The notes under the pieces were generated by a model that worked only from the letters and a program-made list of their open reading frames with translations, did not search any database and was not told the origin of the DNA. Shown piece after piece: positions 1 through 6,195 of a DNA stretch of 6,195 nucleotides; positions within the stretch are counted from its first letter, which is position 1; each line of letters starts with the position of its first letter. Origin of the DNA: an uncultured Bacteroidales bacterium (GTDB taxonomy: Bacteria; Bacteroidota; Bacteroidia; Bacteroidales; Bacteroidaceae). Made by a program: the position numbers and the translations under genes. The stretch is from assembly GCA_902783615.1 (NCBI GenBank), contig CACZRQ010000302.1, forward strand, positions 1 through 6,195, read 5' to 3'.

Positions 1-48
1 GGAGTACATGAAGTGGAGACGTGAACATCAGACACCCTTAGACTGATC

Positions 49-76
49 ATTGACGATTGACAATTGACGATTGACT
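49..76. repeat. Array of four ATTGACN heptamers (left copy)
   Basis: Four head-to-tail heptamers, ATTGACG, ATTGACA, ATTGACG and ATTGACT, fill this stretch exactly. The last 19 bases (58-76, TGACAATTGACGATTGACT) recur perfectly at 145-163. Short tandem arrays of this kind occur between genes in Bacteroidales genomes, from general knowledge; no function can be read from the sequence. The TTGAC cores resemble a sigma-70 -35 box, but Bacteroidetes promoters use a different consensus, so I do not call a promoter. Confidence 0.8.
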
Positions 77-142
77 TCGTCCAATTTCGTCACGACTCGG
101 CATAGCTCAAGCAAGCTTGGCTCTGCTCTCGCTGCTCCGAAA
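77..142. other. Spacer between two heptamer arrays, probable intergenic repeat element
   Basis: This 66-bp segment is bracketed by the two heptamer arrays. It contains the palindrome CAAGCTTG (112-119), a slightly larger imperfect inverted repeat around it (AGC-T-CAAGC at 104-112 against GCTTGGCT at 115-122), and a GCTCT/GCTC-rich stretch (119-137). The minus strand is open through it, but that reading frame is built largely from the repeats and is not convincing as a gene. From memory, similar C/T-rich segments next to ATTGAC-type repeats recur between genes in Prevotella-like genomes; I could not check this here. Confidence 0.4.
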
Positions 143-170
143 AGTGACAATTGACGATTGACTATTAACT
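143..170. repeat. Array of four ATTGACN heptamers (right copy, degenerate)
   Basis: This reads as four heptamers: AGTGACA, ATTGACG, ATTGACT and ATTAACT. The middle two are perfect and the outer two have decayed. It shares 19 identical bases with the left array in the same orientation, shifted by one heptamer. It ends 10 bp before the GH78 start codon, so it lies in the leader of that gene if transcription starts upstream. The 1-180 region has no match to TAnnTTTG on the plus strand, so no promoter for the operon could be placed. Confidence 0.75.
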
Positions 171-180
171 CGAAAAGATA

Positions 181-2595
181 ATGAAGAAACATATTATGAC
201 TTTTGTACTGGCAGCAGCCACGTTGCTGCCAGCAAGGGCGCAATTTCCCATTGAGATGATGAGGAGGCAGATCCAGAACCGCACATCATTTGACATGAAG
301 ACAGATGCATGGAATGCCATGTGGATTGAAGTGCCTGGAACACAGCCTAAAGACTATGGCGTGTATTACTTCCGCAAGGATGTTGACCTGAACGCCAAGC
401 CCAGTAAGTTTGTGGTGTATGTAAGCGGTGACACTCGCTATAAGCTCTATGTAAATGGCGAATTGGCTTCATTAGGTCCTGCCCGCAACGACTCTAAGCA
501 CTGGAACTACGAAACCGTTGACCTGGCTCCTTACCTCAAAGCAGGCAAGAATGTGTTTGCCGCTCAAGTTTGGAATGAAGGCAATTTCACCCCAGTGCCA
601 AATGCCACCATGCGTTCAGGATTCCTAATGATGGGTGAAGGCGATGCCAAGGTGGTGAATACGGATGAGACATGGAAAGCCATCCAAGACCCTGCTTACG
701 CCCCTATCCGTCAGCAAGTGCCTGGCTATTATGCCTTGGGTGCGGGAGAACAGATTGACATGAGCAAGACTATTGCCCATTGGAAGGATGCTGATGCCGA
801 CTTGAGCCAATGGCAGGATGCCAAGCCATACGAGCTGGGTACACCTCACGATACCAATAGCGGTACGGGTGTTTATACAGGTCACATGTTGGTGCCCAGC
901 ACACTGCCACAAGTGGAACGTTTTGAGAAGCGCATCAATGCCGTTCGTCAAGACGGTGGTGTGAATATACCGAAGGATTGGCCTGCACAAAAAGCGAACG
1001 TAATCATCCCTGCAGGTAAAAAGGTGGAGATCTTGCTTGACCAAGAGGAGTTGACCAATGGATTCTTCCAGTTGAATTTCAGCAAGGGTAATGGCGCCGA
1101 CATCACCATCCGCTATGCCGAGGCACTCTATACCGATGAGAGAGGACAGCATAAGGGAAACCGTAATGAAGTGGAGGGTAAGAACTTCATCGGTCGTTTC
1201 GACAAACTCACCTCCAGTGGCAAAGACAGCCAGCAGTTTACGTCACTCGATTGGCGTACGTTCCGCTATGTGAAACTGGAGATAGAAACCAAGGGAGAAG
1301 GGTTGGAAATCAATGATGTAAGCAGCATGTTCACAGGTTTTCCGTTCAAGATGAATGCTCAGCTTGACACCGATAATCAGGAGTTGCAGAAGATGATGGA
1401 GATTGGCTGGCGTACGGCTCGTCTCTGCGCCATCGAGACCTACACCGACTGTCCTTACTATGAGCAGCTGCAGTATCTGGGCGACACACGCATCCAGGCA
1501 TTGGTGTCCATCTATAACAGTGGTGACGATACATTGTGGAAAAACTACCTGCTTCAGGCAGACATGAGTCGCAATGCCGAGGGTATCACCATGGGTCGTG
1601 CTCCTTCAGAGCTGGCTCAGTACATCACTCCGTATGCGCTGAGCTACATCTATTCCATCCACGACTATATGCGTTATGGCAAAGATCCAGAGGTGGTACT
1701 AGACCTTATTCCTGGTGCAGAACAGATTCTGCATTACTTCAGCAAGTATCAGATGGCAGATGGCCGCATCAAGGGTTTGCCGGGCTGGAACTTCTCCGAC
1801 TGGGTATATAGTGAAGGTTGGCAGATGGGTGTAGCACAGGTAGGTGCCGATGGTGGTGGTGTATTGATGGACATGCAGCTGTTGTTGGCATTGCAGATGA
1901 TGTCAGAATTAGAGAGCATGCAAGGCAATACCTTCATGAGCAATAAATATGCGAAGGAAGCCGAGCATCTGAAGCAAGGCATCCAGAACGCATATTGGGA
2001 TGCAAGCAAAGGTCTGTATGCACAGACCAGCGAGAAGAAGCTCTTCTCTCAGCACGCCAATGCTTTGGCTATCCTCACCGACATGGTGACAGGCGAACAG
2101 GCAAAGCAGATGGCACAGAAAATGCTGACCGACTCTACCCTCTCCCAGTGCACCGTATATTACAAGTTCTACCTGCACGAGGCTTTGGTAAAGGCAGGCT
2201 TGGGCGATGATTTCCTGAACTGGCTTGACATTTGGCGTGAGAACATCCGCATGGGTTTGACCACCTGGGGTGAAACCAGCGATGTGGATGGCACACGAAG
2301 CGATTGCCATGCTTGGGGTGCAAGTCCCAACATTGAGTTCTTCCGCACACTCCTGGGCATCGACAGCGCAGCTCCTCAGTTTGCGAAAGTGAAGATTGAG
2401 CCTCATCTGGGTGATATCAAGAAGATTGGGGGCACCATGCCTCACCCACAGGGTAACATCCAGGTGAATTACCAGAAGAATGGCAATGCCCTGAAGGCTG
2501 AGATTGAATTGCCAGCTGGCATAAATGGTACGCTGGTTTGGGCAGGCAGGAGCTACGAACTCAAGGGAGGCAAGAATAACATTGAAGCAAAGTGA
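181..2595 (+). CDS. Secreted alpha-L-rhamnosidase, glycoside hydrolase family 78
   Basis: Predicted exported enzyme that hydrolyses terminal alpha-L-rhamnosyl residues with inversion. Residues 1-20 form a signal peptide (KKH n-region, hydrophobic core, A-R-A before Q21) for signal peptidase I, with no lipobox cysteine, so it is probably periplasmic or secreted. In order: an N-terminal beta-sandwich (about 55-220), a second beta-sandwich of the Bac_rhamnosid type (about 260-390), the (alpha/alpha)6 catalytic barrel (about 395-715) and a C-terminal beta-sandwich (about 716-800). The motif TDCPYYEQLQYLGDTR (422-437) gives D423, E428 and D435, and TTWGETSD (694-701) gives E698. This spacing matches the acidic set I recall for Bacillus RhaB (D567, E572, D579, E841), with E428 as likely general acid and E698 as likely base. 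HAWGASP (710-716) is also typical. Length is normal and the frame is intact. The first ATG was chosen because it supplies the basic n-region; the leader is A-rich without a Shine-Dalgarno sequence. It is the first gene of a pair with the GH106 gene 26 bp downstream. Family is confident; linkage and substrate are not readable. Confidence 0.93.
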   Translation: MKKHIMTFVLAAATLLPARAQFPIEMMRRQIQNRTSFDMKTDAWNAMWIEVPGTQPKDYGVYYFRKDVDLNAKPSKFVVYVSGDTRYKLYVNGELASLGPARNDSKHWNYETVDLAPYLKAGKNVFAAQVWNEGNFTPVPNATMRSGFLMMGEGDAKVVNTDETWKAIQDPAYAPIRQQVPGYYALGAGEQIDMSKTIAHWKDADADLSQWQDAKPYELGTPHDTNSGTGVYTGHMLVPSTLPQVERFEKRINAVRQDGGVNIPKDWPAQKANVIIPAGKKVEILLDQEELTNGFFQLNFSKGNGADITIRYAEALYTDERGQHKGNRNEVEGKNFIGRFDKLTSSGKDSQQFTSLDWRTFRYVKLEIETKGEGLEINDVSSMFTGFPFKMNAQLDTDNQELQKMMEIGWRTARLCAIETYTDCPYYEQLQYLGDTRIQALVSIYNSGDDTLWKNYLLQADMSRNAEGITMGRAPSELAQYITPYALSYIYSIHDYMRYGKDPEVVLDLIPGAEQILHYFSKYQMADGRIKGLPGWNFSDWVYSEGWQMGVAQVGADGGGVLMDMQLLLALQMMSELESMQGNTFMSNKYAKEAEHLKQGIQNAYWDASKGLYAQTSEKKLFSQHANALAILTDMVTGEQAKQMAQKMLTDSTLSQCTVYYKFYLHEALVKAGLGDDFLNWLDIWRENIRMGLTTWGETSDVDGTRSDCHAWGASPNIEFFRTLLGIDSAAPQFAKVKIEPHLGDIKKIGGTMPHPQGNIQVNYQKNGNALKAEIELPAGINGTLVWAGRSYELKGGKNNIEAK

Positions 2596-2621
2596 TTGTT
2601 TTACAAATAAAAAACGGATAA

Positions 2622-5600
2622 ATGTTGATTAAGAAAATATTCTATGCAGCAGCTACGCTTGCAGTAGCATGTGCTTGCACCGCCCAGCAAGGCGCTTCTA
2701 TGGAAGAGCTGCAGCAAGGCTGGGAGAATCCTCCACAGAGTGCCCGCAACCGCGTTTGGTGGCACTGGATGAACGGTAACATCACCAAGGATGGTATCAA
2801 GAAGGATTTGCAATGGATGAAGGATACCCGTCAGGGTGGCGTACATAACTTCGACGCTGCGCTGGGTACGCCTACCATCGTGGATAAGCGACTCATCTAC
2901 ATGGATGAGGGTTGGAAGGATGCCTTTGCCTACGCAGTTCAGGTGGCCGACTCACTTGGTTTGGAATTTACTGTAGCTTCAGCACCAGGTTGGAGTTCAA
3001 CGGGTGGCCCTTGGGTAAGCGAGAAGGACGGTATGAAGAAACTGGTATGGAGTGAAACATCTGCTACAGGTTCAGTAGATATGGCTCTCCCTGAGCCTCC
3101 TCACACCACAGGTGCCTTCTTGGATGGTAGCGCAGCGGGTCGTGGATCAGGTTCCGTCCTTGAATACTACGAAGACATTGCTGTCATTGCAGTGAAGCAG
3201 CCAGCAGGTCGCCAAAGTGCAGCAAGCATGGGTGCCAAGGTTACATCAAGCGGTGGCAACTTCACCTTAGAACAGCTCACCAATGGCAAGCTCTCAGATG
3301 CCGTCATGCTGCCTCGCGATGATAGAGCTGGTTTTGCTTGGATTCAGTATGAGTTTCCACAACCTGTTACCATCAAGTCACTGAAGATGGTAGGTGCAGG
3401 CGGTGGAGGTTATGGCGGTGGTCCCGCAACCACTCAACTGGAAGCCAGCGATGATGGTAAGACCTTCACCACGGTTTGCGATGTGCGTGGTGGCAGTGTA
3501 TCTCAGGTAACCTTGAGCATTCCTCCCACAACAGCGAAGTATTTCCGTGTAAAGGTGGCCAATCCTCGTGCTGCTGGCGAAGGCTTCTTCGGCATGGGAG
3601 GCGGACCTTCTGCTCCTCCTGCCGGCACTCAAATTGCCGAATTGGAACTCTATCCCTATTCAAGGGTACATCGCTTTGAGGACAAGGCTGCTTTCTCATC
3701 GGCATCTAATCTCACGGCTGTGCCTACCCAAGAAGTTGAGGGAGAGGCATTCCCTACCAAGGATGATGTGGTGGATGTTACAGAGTACTATCAGAATGGC
3801 AAGCTTACGTGGAATGCTCCCGAAGGTGAGTGGAAGATTATCCGCTATGGATGGTCACTCACTGGCAAGCAGAATCACCCTGCTCCAGTAGAGGCAACAG
3901 GTCTGGAAGTGGATAAGTTGGATCCAGATGCATGGACCCGTTATTTCCACACCTATTTGGATATGTATAAGAACGCTTCCGGTGGCATGATGGGTCAGCG
4001 TGGTGTACAGTATGTGCTGACCGACAGCTATGAGGCTGAGTGCGAGACGTGGACACCTGCCATGTTCAACGAGTTCCAGAATCGCAGAGGCTATGACCTC
4101 AAAACGTGGCTCCCTGTGCTCTCTGGCGAAATCATTGGTTCACCTAAGCAGAGCGATGCCTTCCTCTTCGACTGGCGTGCTACCATCGGTGAGTTGATTG
4201 CCGACAATTATACTTTGCTCTCTAAGATTGCCAAGGAAGAATATGGTATGCTGGGAAGATATACGGAAAGTCATGAAGGTGGACGTGCCTACGTAGGCGA
4301 TGGTATGGATTTGAAGGCTACCGCTGAAGTGCCTATGAGTGCCATGTGGGTAACGGCTCCCTGGGTACCAGTGGGTCCTGATGGCCAGCCCGACATGAGC
4401 GTATATGATGCTGACGACAAAGAATCGGCTTCTGTGGCACATATCTATGGTCAGAACATTGCAGCTGCTGAATCGATGACAGCACCTGGTGGAGGCGGTA
4501 AGTCGTATTCCTACCACCCGGGAAACTTGAAGTTTGTGGCAGACCGCGAGCTCTCTAACGGCATCAACCGCTTCGTCATTCACGAAAGTGCTCACCAGCC
4601 AGACGATGTGCATGTGCCAGGTATGTCGCTGGGTGGCATCGGGCAATGGTTCAACCGTCACGACAGTTGGGCTCCAATGGCAGGCATCTGGGCTGACTAT
4701 ATGTCTCGCAGCTGCTTCATGCTGCAAGCTGGCAAGAATGTGGCTGATGTATTGTATTACTATGGCGAAGATGGCAATGTTACTTCTGTGTTCTCACGCA
4801 CTCCCGCCATTCCTGCTGGTTATCAGTGGGATTACCTCAATCCTGATGGCTTGCTGAATCACATCTCTTATAACAAAGGACAACTGGTTTCAACTGGTGG
4901 CACAGCTTACAAGGTACTGTGGATGGATCGCAATGTTGACTATATGTCAATCCCTGTTCTAAAGAAAATTGCATCTCTCGCACAGGCTGGAGCATGGGTT
5001 GGTGGCGTTCGTCCCACTCATCCCGCTTCTCTGACAGACGATGCTGCCGAGTTTGCATCTCTCGTTGCTGACATCTGGGACAGTGGACGCAAGAATGTGG
5101 TGGAAACCAAGGAGCTTGGTGATTTCCTCAAGGCTGCTGGCGTAGCGCAGGATGTGACCATCTCTGCAGGTTACAAGTTCCTGCACCGCACCCACCCCGC
5201 TGCTGAGATTTACTGGATCAACAAGCCTGCTAAGGATTACCAGCAGGTGACCCTGTCCTTCCGTGTCAGCGGTTTGAAGCCAATGCTCTGGCACCCAGAT
5301 AGTGGCTTACAGGAAGAAGTTTCATATACCCAGAACAATGGCCGTACCGAAGTGTCACTGAACTTGGTTCCTGATGATGCTGTATTCGTGGTGTTCTCAG
5401 GTAAGGCAGAGAATGCTTATACAGTTCCTGCGGTAGAGAAGAAGAGCGAAACGGCATTGGAAGGTACATGGACCGTTAAATTCCAAGAGAAGCGTGGTGC
5501 TCCTGCATCGGCAGAGTTGGCAACCCTTGGCAGCTACACAGAATCGCCAGAACCTGGCATCAAGTATTTCTCCGGCATAGCCAGCTATACCAAAGCTTTC

Positions 5601-5909
5601 GAGATTCAGCCTGAAGAAAAGATGATTCTTGACCTTGGCAATGTAGCCGATTTGGCAGAGGTATATGTGAATGGCGAGTATTGCGGTGCCGCTTGGAAGG
5701 AGCCTTACAAAGTGGACATATCTCAGGCAGTTAAAGCTGGGGTAAATACCCTTGAGGTAAAAGTTGCCAATGTATGGGTGAACCGCCTGATTGGTGATGA
5801 GCAGCCTGGCGCCACCCGCATCGGCTGGACAGATTCCCAAGGGTTCAACGGCAGTGAACCTCTGGTTCCAGCAGGACTCCTTGGACCTGTCAAGATTGTC
5901 AGCTATTGA
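2622..5909 (+). CDS. Exported alpha-L-rhamnosidase, glycoside hydrolase family 106-like
   Basis: Predicted rhamnosidase of the GH106 type (inverting, calcium-dependent in characterised members such as B. thetaiotaomicron BT0986). The N-terminus is a signal peptide containing ACAC: C17 or C19 could be a lipoprotein cysteine, or signal peptidase I could cut after A21. VWWHWMNGN (45-53) and the following GGVHNFDA stretch are hallmarks of the family's N-terminal catalytic region, as is the ASAPGWSSTGGPW segment near residue 125. Residues about 195-346 look like an inserted discoidin-like (F5/8 type C) sandwich with glycine-rich loops at 258-268 and 319-334. The barrel resumes with TDSYEAE (467-473), YTESHEGG (547-554), AEVP (568-571), AHIYG followed by AAAESMT (606-620) and HESAHQP (654-660). 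Candidate catalytic or metal-binding glutamates are E471, E549, E552, E569, E601, E617 and E655; I cannot assign roles. Residues about 945-1095 form a GH2-like beta-sandwich (VYVNGEYCG; final PAGLLGPVKI). Length is ordinary and no frame break is seen. The 26-bp gap to the GH78 gene implies co-transcription. Automated annotation may label it GH2 because of the C-terminal domain. Confidence 0.9.
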   Translation: MLIKKIFYAAATLAVACACTAQQGASMEELQQGWENPPQSARNRVWWHWMNGNITKDGIKKDLQWMKDTRQGGVHNFDAALGTPTIVDKRLIYMDEGWKDAFAYAVQVADSLGLEFTVASAPGWSSTGGPWVSEKDGMKKLVWSETSATGSVDMALPEPPHTTGAFLDGSAAGRGSGSVLEYYEDIAVIAVKQPAGRQSAASMGAKVTSSGGNFTLEQLTNGKLSDAVMLPRDDRAGFAWIQYEFPQPVTIKSLKMVGAGGGGYGGGPATTQLEASDDGKTFTTVCDVRGGSVSQVTLSIPPTTAKYFRVKVANPRAAGEGFFGMGGGPSAPPAGTQIAELELYPYSRVHRFEDKAAFSSASNLTAVPTQEVEGEAFPTKDDVVDVTEYYQNGKLTWNAPEGEWKIIRYGWSLTGKQNHPAPVEATGLEVDKLDPDAWTRYFHTYLDMYKNASGGMMGQRGVQYVLTDSYEAECETWTPAMFNEFQNRRGYDLKTWLPVLSGEIIGSPKQSDAFLFDWRATIGELIADNYTLLSKIAKEEYGMLGRYTESHEGGRAYVGDGMDLKATAEVPMSAMWVTAPWVPVGPDGQPDMSVYDADDKESASVAHIYGQNIAAAESMTAPGGGGKSYSYHPGNLKFVADRELSNGINRFVIHESAHQPDDVHVPGMSLGGIGQWFNRHDSWAPMAGIWADYMSRSCFMLQAGKNVADVLYYYGEDGNVTSVFSRTPAIPAGYQWDYLNPDGLLNHISYNKGQLVSTGGTAYKVLWMDRNVDYMSIPVLKKIASLAQAGAWVGGVRPTHPASLTDDAAEFASLVADIWDSGRKNVVETKELGDFLKAAGVAQDVTISAGYKFLHRTHPAAEIYWINKPAKDYQQVTLSFRVSGLKPMLWHPDSGLQEEVSYTQNNGRTEVSLNLVPDDAVFVVFSGKAENAYTVPAVEKKSETALEGTWTVKFQEKRGAPASAELATLGSYTESPEPGIKYFSGIASYTKAFEIQPEEKMILDLGNVADLAEVYVNGEYCGAAWKEPYKVDISQAVKAGVNTLEVKVANVWVNRLIGDEQPGATRIGWTDSQGFNGSEPLVPAGLLGPVKIVSY

Positions 5910-5914
5910 ACAAA

Positions 5915-5953
5915 GACGCTCAAGAGGTGGTAAGATGCCACTTCTTGAGCGTT
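5915..5953 (+). terminator. Hairpin after the GH106 gene, probable operon terminator
   Basis: Arms ACGCTCAAGAGGTGG (5916-5930) and CCACTTCTTGAGCGT (5938-5952) pair over 15 bp with one G-T wobble (5926/5942) and a 7-base loop; a further G-T pair closes the base (5915/5953). It begins 6 bp after the GH106 stop, where an operon terminator is expected. There is no clean run of T directly after the stem (TCTTGGCATC, then TTTT at 5968-5971), so it may be a weak intrinsic terminator or a 3'-end stabilising structure. The hairpin itself is certain; the termination role is inferred. Confidence 0.75.
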
Positions 5954-5973
5954 CTTGGCATCTATAGTTTTGC

Positions 5974-6011
5974 CCAAATGTGGGTCAAAAAGCATAGATT
6001 TGGACAAAAAC
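5974..6011. repeat. 38-bp direct repeat, copy 1
   Basis: This runs from CCAAATGTGGG to TTTGGACAAAAAC and matches 6026-6063 at 35 of 38 positions (differences at 5985, 5986 and 5993). Within it CCAAAT (5974-5979) and ATTTGG (5998-6003) are inverted, separated by 18 bp. It also contains TAGATTTG (5995-6002), a match to the Bacteroidetes -7 consensus TAnnTTTG; a TTTG at 5969-5972 lies 22 bp upstream, slightly beyond the usual 19-21. It could be a regulator-binding site, a tandem promoter, or a non-functional repeat. Confidence 0.85.
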
Positions 6012-6025
6012 CCACCACTTTTCAT

Positions 6026-6063
6026 CCAAATGTGGGGTAAAAAGTATAGATTTGGACAAAAAC
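6026..6063. repeat. 38-bp direct repeat, copy 2
   Basis: Second copy of the 5974-6011 repeat, starting 52 bp after the first and in the same orientation. The inverted pair is one base longer here (TCCAAAT 6025-6031, ATTTGGA 6050-6056). TAGATTTG recurs at 6047-6054, but the sequence where a -33 box should lie is TTTC, so a promoter reading is weaker than for copy 1. It ends 2 bp before the -33 region of the promoter at 6066-6097, a position suitable for a regulator site. Confidence 0.85.
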
Positions 6064-6065
6064 TA

Positions 6066-6097
6066 TTGGTTTGTTCATTTTTTTATTCGTATCTTTG
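6066..6097 (+). promoter_or_regulatory. Bacteroidetes-type promoter, rightward
   Basis: TATCTTTG (6090-6097) fits the -7 consensus TAnnTTTG exactly and is followed by CC, a common context in Bacteroidales. A -33-like TTGG lies at 6066-6069, giving a 20-bp spacer within the usual 19-21; a perfect TTTG at 6070-6073 would be too close (16 bp). The spacer is T-rich. Transcription would start near 6104 and run rightward towards a gene outside the window or a short RNA. It does not serve the two rhamnosidase genes, which end upstream. Confidence 0.6.
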
Positions 6098-6146
6098 CCA
6101 CCATCCTTAATTCCGCAGCACTTTAGTTTAACTTTCTTTATAAGTA

Positions 6147-6171
6147 CCTGAGCAACTTTTTGTTGCTCAGG
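6147..6171 (+). terminator. Perfect 10-bp hairpin downstream of the promoter; terminator or leader structure
   Basis: CCTGAGCAAC (6147-6156) and GTTGCTCAGG (6162-6171) pair perfectly around a TTTTT loop. It lies about 43 bp after the predicted transcription start. The T-run that would make a classic terminator is displaced (GATTTTTC at 6186-6193, 14 bp beyond the stem), so it may instead be an attenuator-like leader hairpin or the boundary of a repeat or mobile element. The hairpin is certain; its role is not. The region 5954-6195 otherwise holds no complete gene. Confidence 0.4.
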
Positions 6172-6195
6172 ATTTGGGCATGTCAGATTTTTCAC

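Noticed and set aside
2..46. Possible C-terminal tail of an upstream gene (frame open from 2 to a TGA at 44-46, ending in TPLD)
   Set aside because: Only 14 codons; another frame is also open to a stop at 22-24, so neither can be chosen and no family can be recognised.
151..179. Sigma-70-like TTGACG with an A-rich -10 before the GH78 start
   Set aside because: Bacteroidetes use TTTG/TAnnTTTG, the motif is part of the heptamer repeat, and the implied -10 would abut the start codon.
28..243. Minus-strand 71-codon reading frame
   Set aside because: It runs through the heptamer arrays and spacer and overlaps the signal peptide of the GH78 gene; its coding look comes from the repeat having a length compatible with an open frame.
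625..5840. Long minus-strand and alternate-frame open stretches inside the two genes (for example 1909-2445, 4140-4727 and 5397-5840)
   Set aside because: All lie opposite or within well-supported GH78 and GH106 coding sequence, show no recognisable family, and have cysteine- and histidine-rich compositions typical of antisense shadows.
5974..6015. Pseudoknot-like RNA: CCAAAT/ATTTGG interleaved with GTGGGT (5980-5985)/ACCCAC (6010-6015)
   Set aside because: The second helix is not preserved in the other repeat copy (6026-6063), so it is probably chance.
5910..6195. CRISPR array
   Set aside because: Only two repeat copies, with a 14-bp interval between them, too short for spacers, and no cas genes in the window.

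Overview
The window looks like part of a carbohydrate-utilisation locus from a Bacteroidales bacterium, most plausibly a Prevotella or Bacteroides relative. The signs are two large exported glycosidases of types typical of Bacteroidetes polysaccharide loci, no Shine-Dalgarno sequence before either start (only A-rich leaders), and a TAnnTTTG-type promoter (the Bacteroidetes -7 consensus) downstream. The genus is an inference from style, not from a marker gene.

Layout. Positions 1-180 hold no confident gene. They contain two 28-bp arrays of a degenerate ATTGACN heptamer (49-76 and 143-170) around a 66-bp spacer. Positions 181-2595 (+) encode an 804-residue secreted family GH78 alpha-L-rhamnosidase with an intact acidic active-site set. 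After 26 bp, 2622-5909 (+) encode a 1095-residue exported GH106-type alpha-L-rhamnosidase with a probable inserted discoidin-like domain and a C-terminal GH2-like beta-sandwich. A strong hairpin at 5915-5953 follows the second stop and probably ends the transcript. The remaining 3' region (5954-6195) carries a 38-bp sequence present twice at a 52-bp period, a good Bacteroidetes promoter (6066-6097, rightward), a perfect 10-bp hairpin (6147-6171), and no complete gene.

How it works together. GH78 and GH106 are unrelated folds that both remove terminal alpha-L-rhamnose by inversion. Encoded together and both exported, they probably deal with different rhamnosyl linkages in one rhamnose-rich glycan. 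Pectic rhamnogalacturonan (RG-I or RG-II) is the usual candidate, but plant glycosides or bacterial polysaccharides are possible. No SusC/SusD pair, sensor-regulator or rhamnose catabolic gene lies in the window, so locus membership is inferred.

I see no clearly new biological system. The less explained material is in the flanking non-coding DNA (heptamer arrays, 52-bp-period repeats, and the promoter-plus-hairpin at the right edge) and in the glycine-rich inserted domain of the GH106 protein.
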